From Liolophura sinensis (Eukaryota; Mollusca; Polyplacophora; Chitonida; Chitonidae): a stretch of 64,000 nucleotides of DNA. Under the pieces are notes generated by a model that did not search any database, had not been told where the DNA came from, and saw only the letters and a program-made list of their open reading frames with translations. Location: the NCBI RefSeq assembly GCF_032854445.1, contig NC_088296.1:22931853-22995852 (forward strand). Reading direction: 5' to 3'. Positions 58,357 to 64,000 of this stretch are shown here, in pieces. The position numbers and the translations under genes were made by a program. Numbering within the stretch: position 1 is the stretch's first letter; each line of letters opens with the position of its first letter.

Positions 58357-59375
58357 CGACTCTCAACAACATTGGATTCTTCGCTTCCTCAGGGATATGT
58401 GTGAAGATTGTCTCTCAGAAACACACCGGAAAGCTGGTTTGTTGCTACTTGTCAGCATTCTGTTTTGGTAAAATATACTATGGCACACTCTTTGAACTGT
58501 TTTTTGGGGACGATCTTCCGGGCTTCTTCATCACCTTTACTGTTTCGACCATTATCATATCCGCGTGCTTTGCGCTGCTTTACCCTTTTTCACAAAACGA
58601 AGAACTTAAACTCGAGGCTGGATTTACCCCTGAGGAAAACACTGACAACGAATTTCAGACTGAAACAATGTCTATCGGTGAGATGCTCAGGGCACGATTC
58701 TTCCTAATGTCCATCCTCGCGTCAGTTGTTTTCTATGGGTGTGTTTTAACCTGCCTAAACAACATCACGACAATAGCTCAGTCTGTTGACATGACTGATC
58801 CGCTGTACACCGTATTTGTTATGTCCGTTGTTATAGTCTTTACCCGGATTCTCTTCGGGGTACTGTTTGACACTTTTCGTTCGCAGTGGTGCGGATTTGC
58901 CTTCCTCATGTTCTGCTATCTGACGTTTTGTGTCAGTATGATCATTTGTATGTTCTTTCTGACGGCGTCATCGATGTGCCTCGCGACCGTGTTGATCGGC
59001 GTCGGCGTGGCCGCACCCCCTAGCACCCTGTCCATTCTTCTACGTCATTATGGGCGTTCGCACTACACCGTGGTCATCAGTTTCCTTTATACCGGAGCCG
59101 CTATTTGTCAAATTTTCCTACAGGTGTTACTGGGTTTGCTGTATGACTCAGCTGTAGTGCATTTGGAATTACAGGACAGAGTTTGCTATGGGAGGATGTG
59201 CTTTTACTGGATCTTTCTGATAATGCTGACCATCGCCGTGGTGGCTTGTGTGATCCAAACTCTAAACTTCATCCTGTCGAGACGTGGAGAGAGAAAATGT
59301 GAGGAATTGAGAAGACTGCTGGGTGAACCAAACCGGCGTGAAAGTACACCAACCCGCAAAAACGAGGCACCGTGA
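58357..59375 (+). CDS. MFS transporter, last coding exon
   Basis: Acceptor TTCTGTTTTTAG, entering in phase 1, to TGA at 59373. With the two earlier exons it gives about 456 residues, the usual MFS length. It encodes spans 5 and 6 (around KIYYGTLFELFF and FFITFTVSTIIISACFALLY) and a charged cytoplasmic loop (SQNEELKLEAGFTPEENTDN). Spans 7-12 begin at FFLMSILASVVFYGCVLTCL, with LNNITTIAQSV and FTRILFGVLFDTFRS recalling the nodulin-like/NFD4 signature (DNLGQIGQS ... GRVxxGxxxD). The C-terminal tail is basic (RRGERKCEELRR). Substrate unknown. An inverted broken copy of the first half lies at 36975-37470. Confidence 0.85.
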
Positions 59376-59636
59376 TAAAAAACCTGACCAGGCCTTCCAT
59401 AGTCCTATATTAGGTGCGTGTAGTGTGCCAAGAATTGCACGTGCAATGACAACTTGTACACGTCATTTGCCGACACCTGTTAAACATTTTGTCAGAGGCT
59501 ATCTATGTTTCACCTAAATCTTTCTAGCTGTCAGTTGTCATGTTAGCATGACATTAGCGTAGTTATGTCTGGTAAAATGTGCCAATTGTACATAAAGACA
59601 GGGTATAACGAAGAGATTTAAAATGATTTACCGTAC

Positions 59637-59789
59637 CTGGGAAGGTCTTTCAGCAACGTGCGGATGGTCGTGGGTTTCACCCAGGCTCCCCCGATTTCCT
59701 CCCATCATAATGCTGGCCGCCGTCGCAAAAGTGAAATATTTTTGAGTACGGCGTAAAACACCAATGAAAAAAAAAATAAATGAATTCAT
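59637..59789 (+). repeat. tRNA-SINE, 3' part
   Basis: Plus-orientation: TGGGAAGGTCTTTCAGCAAC, TTTCCTCCCATCATAATGCT, GGCGTAAAACACCAATGAAA. Lies in the probable 3' UTR or just after it. Confidence 0.85.
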
Positions 59790-59904
59790 TTACAACACTC
59801 TGCATTTTTAATTATTTTGATTGTACACGGCATTGGTAATAAATCAAAGATGACTCAGACCGAAAACTTCTCAGCGAAGCTATCCACATGTACACTTTCA
59901 TTAA

Positions 59905-61070
59905 ACACATTATACAAGCACACTCGTCCGATTTACACATAATACAAGCACACTCGTCTCATGTACACATTATACAAGCACACTCGTCTCATGTACACAT
60001 TATACAAGCACACTCGTCTCATGTACACATTGTACAGGCACACTCGTCTCATGTACACATTATACAAGCACACTCGTCTCATGTACACATTATACAAGCA
60101 CACTCTTCTGATGTACACAATACACAAGCACACTCTTCTGATGTACACATTATAAAAGCACACTCGTCTCATGTACACATTGTACAAGCACACTCGTCTC
60201 ATGTACACATTATACAAGCACACTCGTCTGATATACACATTATACAAGCACATTCGTCGGATGTACACAATACACAAGCACACTCGTCTAATGTACACAT
60301 TATACAAGCACACTAGTCGGATGTACACAATACACAAGCACACTCGTCTGATGTACACATAATACAAGCTCACTCGTTTAATGTACACATTATACAAGCA
60401 CACTCGTCGGATTTACACATTGTACAAGCAAACTCGTCGGATGTACACATTATACAAGCACACTCGTCTGAGATACACAAAATACAAGCTCACTCGTCTG
60501 ATGTACACATTATACAAGCACACTCGTCGGATGCACACATTATACAAGCACACTCGTCTGATGTTCACACTACTCAAGCTCATACGTTTGATGCACACAT
60601 TCCTCCACCTGATACGTCTAATGATGCACACATTTCTCATGCCTATACGCCTGGTGTACACATTTCCCATGCCCATACGCCTGATGTAAACATTCCCCAA
60701 TGCCATACGTTTGATGCACAAATTTCCCACGCTCACACGTTTGATGCACACGTTTCTCAAGCCCAGACGTCCGATGCACACATTTTTAAGCTCATTTGCC
60801 TGATGCACGCATTTCTCTGGCTAATACGTTGCACACAAATATGCCACAATCTGACGATGTGATACACACATTTACCAAGTTTATTTACCCTCATGTGTAC
60901 ATTTTTGAAGCCCAAATGTTTCATGTACACATTTCTCAACATCATTTGTCTAATGTATACGTCTCATGCCCATTCGTCAGATGCACACAATACTCAGCTT
61001 TATTTGTCTTATGTACACATTTTCTATGCCCATACGTTTTATGCTCAAATTTCTCCGGCTCTTACGTTTG
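59905..61070 (+). repeat. 30-bp tandem array
   Basis: The unit CATTATACAAGCACACTCGT plus CTCATGTACA is near perfect from 59905 to about 60560, then increasingly degenerate to 61070. Since 30 is a multiple of three, every frame without a stop stays open, producing several artificial ORFs on both strands. Confidence 0.95.
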
Positions 61071-61353
61071 AAACAAATCCTCCTCACTTTGTTACCACAC
61101 AGGCGAAGAATACATGAATAGTATTTCAAAACTTGTCCTCTGTTCCATTCTTCACTGTGAATAAAACAGAGAACTCGTCAACAAACGAATGTTTGACCGT
61201 ACGAGACATCAACCCTCAAACTGTTGGACATTTATCGCCGCGAATGGTGCAGAAAAAAGGACGCTGAAAATGTATTTTTCATCAGATTGACGTTTGTTGA
61301 GTAATGAGATTTTTTCAATAAATTGTGACGTATACTTTTAAAGTTTTTGCTTG

Positions 61354-61757
61354 TTAAAGTTAAAGAAAGCTGAAATATGAAGTAAAATTTATTATAAAGA
61401 CAACTGAAAACTATGCGTAAAAACAATTTCCTGTATTTCCTTCCGATGTTTTTGAGAGTGTTGAAAGGCATTCAAATATTTGAAAACTGTGATGGGCTTT
61501 ATGGGCCATACTGACGGTATCTAGGAACTCTGACGTCACATCATCTTTTCCCTAGTGTTCACCAGAAGGAAGGAATTTTGGGGAATATTATTTCAATAAT
61601 CTTTCACTCATGGGTACATCGGGTTATTCCAACATTCAGTGTGGTGATTAGAGTTGGCAAAACTTCCTGTGACGTCAGAGTTTCAAAGCTCTGATAGTTT
61701 GGTCCATAAACCCCGTCTTAAAAGTCAAATGTTTGACGACCTTTAACTGTTTTTATT
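61354..61757 (+). repeat. Copy A of a local duplication (partner 62910-63306)
   Basis: Ordered blocks shared with the partner: ACTATGCGTAAAAACA, TGAAAGGCATTCAAATATTT, GGGAACTCT-type, TTCACCAGAAGGAAGGA, CTTCCTGTGAC and GGTCCATAAA. Non-coding. Confidence 0.8.
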
Positions 61758-62238
61758 TAAAGAAGGGCATTATGTCGAACTTGGGCCCCACTGTGTAGAT
61801 TACGGGTACATGATGCGATATGTTTGCTTACAGGTAAAATCTGTAAACATGGCGTGTTAATTTGCTACTCATCGATTCCTTAATGAATCACCGGTCTCGC
61901 CTCTGTAGAATTTGTTACAATTAGAGCAGGTTAAGACACATAGAGTAGATTTTGGGAATTACAGTTCATATTAGCGTTAATACAGAAATTAAAATTGGTA
62001 ACATGAAGCAAAAAATGACCGCTTGTTATTAAATGCTCACAGCATTTGCATCGTGGGTCTTCACACTCAGAAGTTGTATAGAAGTTGTACATTAAGTTGG
62101 TAGTAAACCAAGCCTTTGTTAGAAGTTATGTATACATACATGTAGCAGTGGTTTCTTTTTCTGCTGTGTTAATCTGACACGCTAGATGCTCTATCACGAT
62201 TCGTGGCACTTTGATAGCAATGAGCTGAGGGGTATGAC

Positions 62239-62490
62239 AGCAATGAGCTTGGGGTTTAACGTCGTACTAAACAATTTTTCAGTGATATGACGTCGAAGGA
62301 ATCCTTAGACTGCATGTAATCTGCCTCCTTGTTGCAGGACGGATTTCCATCGCTCTTTTATCTAGAGCTGCTTTACTGACACGACTTACCGAAAACAAAT
62401 AAACCATCTTATTCGAGCCATAGTAATGATACTTGTCAAGCCGTCCTTGCACCATCCCTTCATGCTGATCGTCAAGCAAGGTGTTTTAAA
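62239..62490 (-). repeat. Second SINE family, headless copy
   Basis: Matches 38543-38800: GGGTTTAACGTCGTACT, CAGGACGGATTTCCATCGCT, ACGACTTACCGAA, CCCTTCATGCTGATCG. The tRNA-like head is absent. It lies between the two copies of the 61.4/62.9-kb duplication. Confidence 0.8.
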
Positions 62491-62909
62491 AGATTAGATT
62501 CTACGGTGATCTGTTGCGACCTGGATGATATCAATTACGTCAAATCTACACTTTTTGCCTGAAATAATTCGTTTCAAGGTGAAATCAGAGAATGCATTCA
62601 TACACCTGCTTGTATATGCGTTTTGAACAATGAAATGTAGCAGTCCAGTTTGTGCTTAAAGAAGACACACAATTCTTCAAATCCATATGCATGCGCAGGA
62701 TTTTAATGGAGGAAGGAACCACTAAACACCAACATCATGCTGTTGAAAGTAATCCAGACATATTAATCCAGATACCGATTTTACCGATTTTTAAGAACAG
62801 GCCATGGCTCATATTTTAAAGAGGGTTGTGATATTTCACAAAACATTTACTGTTTTAACGAACAAAACTAGGCCTAGTGGCAGAGTACCTGTACGAAAAG
62901 ACTTTGGAA

Positions 62910-63306
62910 TTTAAAGTAAAGCTAAGCTAAAATACGAAGTAAGGTTTGTCAGACAAATGAAACTATGCGTAAAAACACTTTCATTGCCTTTTTTTAGATT
63001 TTGTGAACAATGCTGAAAGGCATTCAAATATTTCATGAATAAGGTGAGCTTTATGAGCCATACCGACGGTTTCTGGGAACTCTCACATCAGATCACATTT
63101 TTTGATGATGTTCACCAGAAGGAAGGATTTTTTGAGAACATTGTTTAAGTTATCCTTTACTCACGGGCAAAAAAGAGTTATTATATGTACAACATTAAGT
63201 GTTGCGATCAGAGTTGGAAAAGCTTCCTGTGACTCTGAATTCCTAAATTTTGATAGTAAGGTCCATAAATCTCACCTTAAAATTCAAACGTTTAAACGCC
63301 TCTAAC
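62910..63306 (+). repeat. Copy B of the local duplication (partner 61354-61757)
   Basis: Same ordered blocks as copy A, about 1.55 kb downstream, same orientation. Moderately diverged with small indels. Confidence 0.8.
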
Positions 63307-63616
63307 TCTCTTCACAAAGACCTTAAAAAAAAATGAAACTATATCGATGCATAGTTTTAAGCGGTCTATCAAGTGATACCTACTTGGATTTTAGAGTGAT
63401 TTTCCTCCAACGGCAATCACGTAACGCGACGCGTAATAGACAACTCAGATAGTAAGACACCGTGGGTTTGCTAACAGAGAAAAAGCGCTAAAGACAAAAG
63501 AACAGGCTAATTCAGAAAAAACAAAGCAAAAAAAAAAAACAAGAGGCTGTAGCATTTCATCACAAAGCACAGTGGAACATGAGATAGCAACTCTTTGTTG
63601 CTATGACCACATGTTC

Positions 63617-63725
63617 ATTTGATTCGTGTTTTACGCCGTACTCAAGAACCCCACGACTACCTGGAAACTGCTGACATACTTTCTCAGGTACGTCCGCAGT
63701 GGAAGCCAGCTGAACTCCTACCATT
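63617..63725 (-). repeat. tRNA-SINE fragment with internal deletion
   Basis: Minus-orientation: TTTGATTCGTGTTTTACGCC, GTACTCAAGAACCCCACGAC joins tail directly to the body, then GTGGAAGCCAGCTGAAC. Confidence 0.8.
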
Positions 63726-64000
63726 TCTAACTGCTTTAGCATAAAAGGATGCACGACTTCCAATGGCAAAACTGTTTCTGTGAAAGTTTACAATCATTTG
63801 TACAAAAAAATATGTCTGCTCTCTCTCTCTTATTTCTCAAAGGGCCCCGACCAAGTGACGCTTTACGTTATTCCTTGACAAGGAGAACTGAAGAGAATCG
63901 GACAGTGTTTGTGCATTGTACATCCATTACTTCTTTTTTTACGAACGACATAACGTTCATAACATAACTTTCATAAAGCCAACGGGGGTTCAGGGCAACC
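63726..64000. other. Right edge, no recognised feature
   Basis: A chance frame at 63749-63967 has no motif. Confidence 0.4.

Noticed and set aside
59905-60560. CRISPR-like regular repeats
   Set aside because: Units are head-to-tail without unique spacers, and the window is eukaryotic.
59888-60808. Open frames on both strands across 59.9-60.8 kb
   Set aside because: The 30-bp tandem repeat keeps frames open by arithmetic; no non-repeat coding sequence is attached.

Overview
This window is nuclear DNA from an animal, most likely a lophotrochozoan and probably a mollusc. The evidence is intron-split genes with GT/AG junctions, TATA boxes and an AATAAA signal, roughly thirty copies of one tRNA-derived SINE of a type I associate with bivalve and gastropod genomes, LINE and MULE relics, and long tandem arrays. 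Taxon assignment is inference; no rRNA, mitochondrial or other marker gene is present. Most of the 64 kb is repeat-rich intron or intergenic sequence. Apart from the large intronless BTB gene, coding content had to be assembled from exons by matching splice phases.

Layout. (1) 1-3920, + strand: 3' part of a gene whose four exons join in the same phase. It predicts an Ig V-set ectodomain, one or two transmembrane segments, and a six-bladed NHL-like beta-propeller. This is the most unusual architecture in the window. A second signal-peptide exon lies inside it at 878-1022. (2) 7970-9367, +: an intronless BTB/BACK protein resembling arthropod and mollusc 'serine-enriched protein', with its own TATA box and poly(A) signal. 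(3) 11143-17437, - strand: two paralogous three-exon genes for small secreted cysteine-rich peptides. The copy at 15345-17437 is intact; the copy at 11143-12773 appears broken in its middle exon. (4) 24396-25558: a decayed FLYWCH/MULE-type transposase. (5) 30801-34860, +: a decayed secreted protein with a signal peptide, PAN/apple-like, EGF-like and fibrinogen-related segments (FReP-like). It carries in-frame stops and is cut off by a satellite array. (6) 34865-36350: two related satellites (112 bp, then 97 bp) in direct succession. (7) 36975-37470, -: an inverted, frameshifted fragment of the transporter gene found further right. (8) 45160-47590: 41-bp and 28-bp tandem arrays. (9) 50805-59375, +: a three-exon 12-TM major facilitator transporter (about 456 aa, nodulin-like/MFS type). 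Its 6.4-kb second intron holds a LINE fragment, a repeat ending in a 14-bp-arm palindrome, and 56-bp and 46-bp satellites each interrupted by a SINE. (10) 59900-61070: a 30-bp array, followed by a diverged direct duplication (61354-61757 and 62910-63306).

The genes do not form an obvious pathway. The Ig-propeller receptor, the small cysteine-rich peptides and the FReP-like relic would all fit a lineage-specific, fast-evolving secreted and surface repertoire (immune or recognition type), but that link is inference. Several diverged duplications (21.4 kb with 50.0 kb, 27.2 kb with 44.7 kb, 37.7 kb with 40.1 kb) show repeated local copying.
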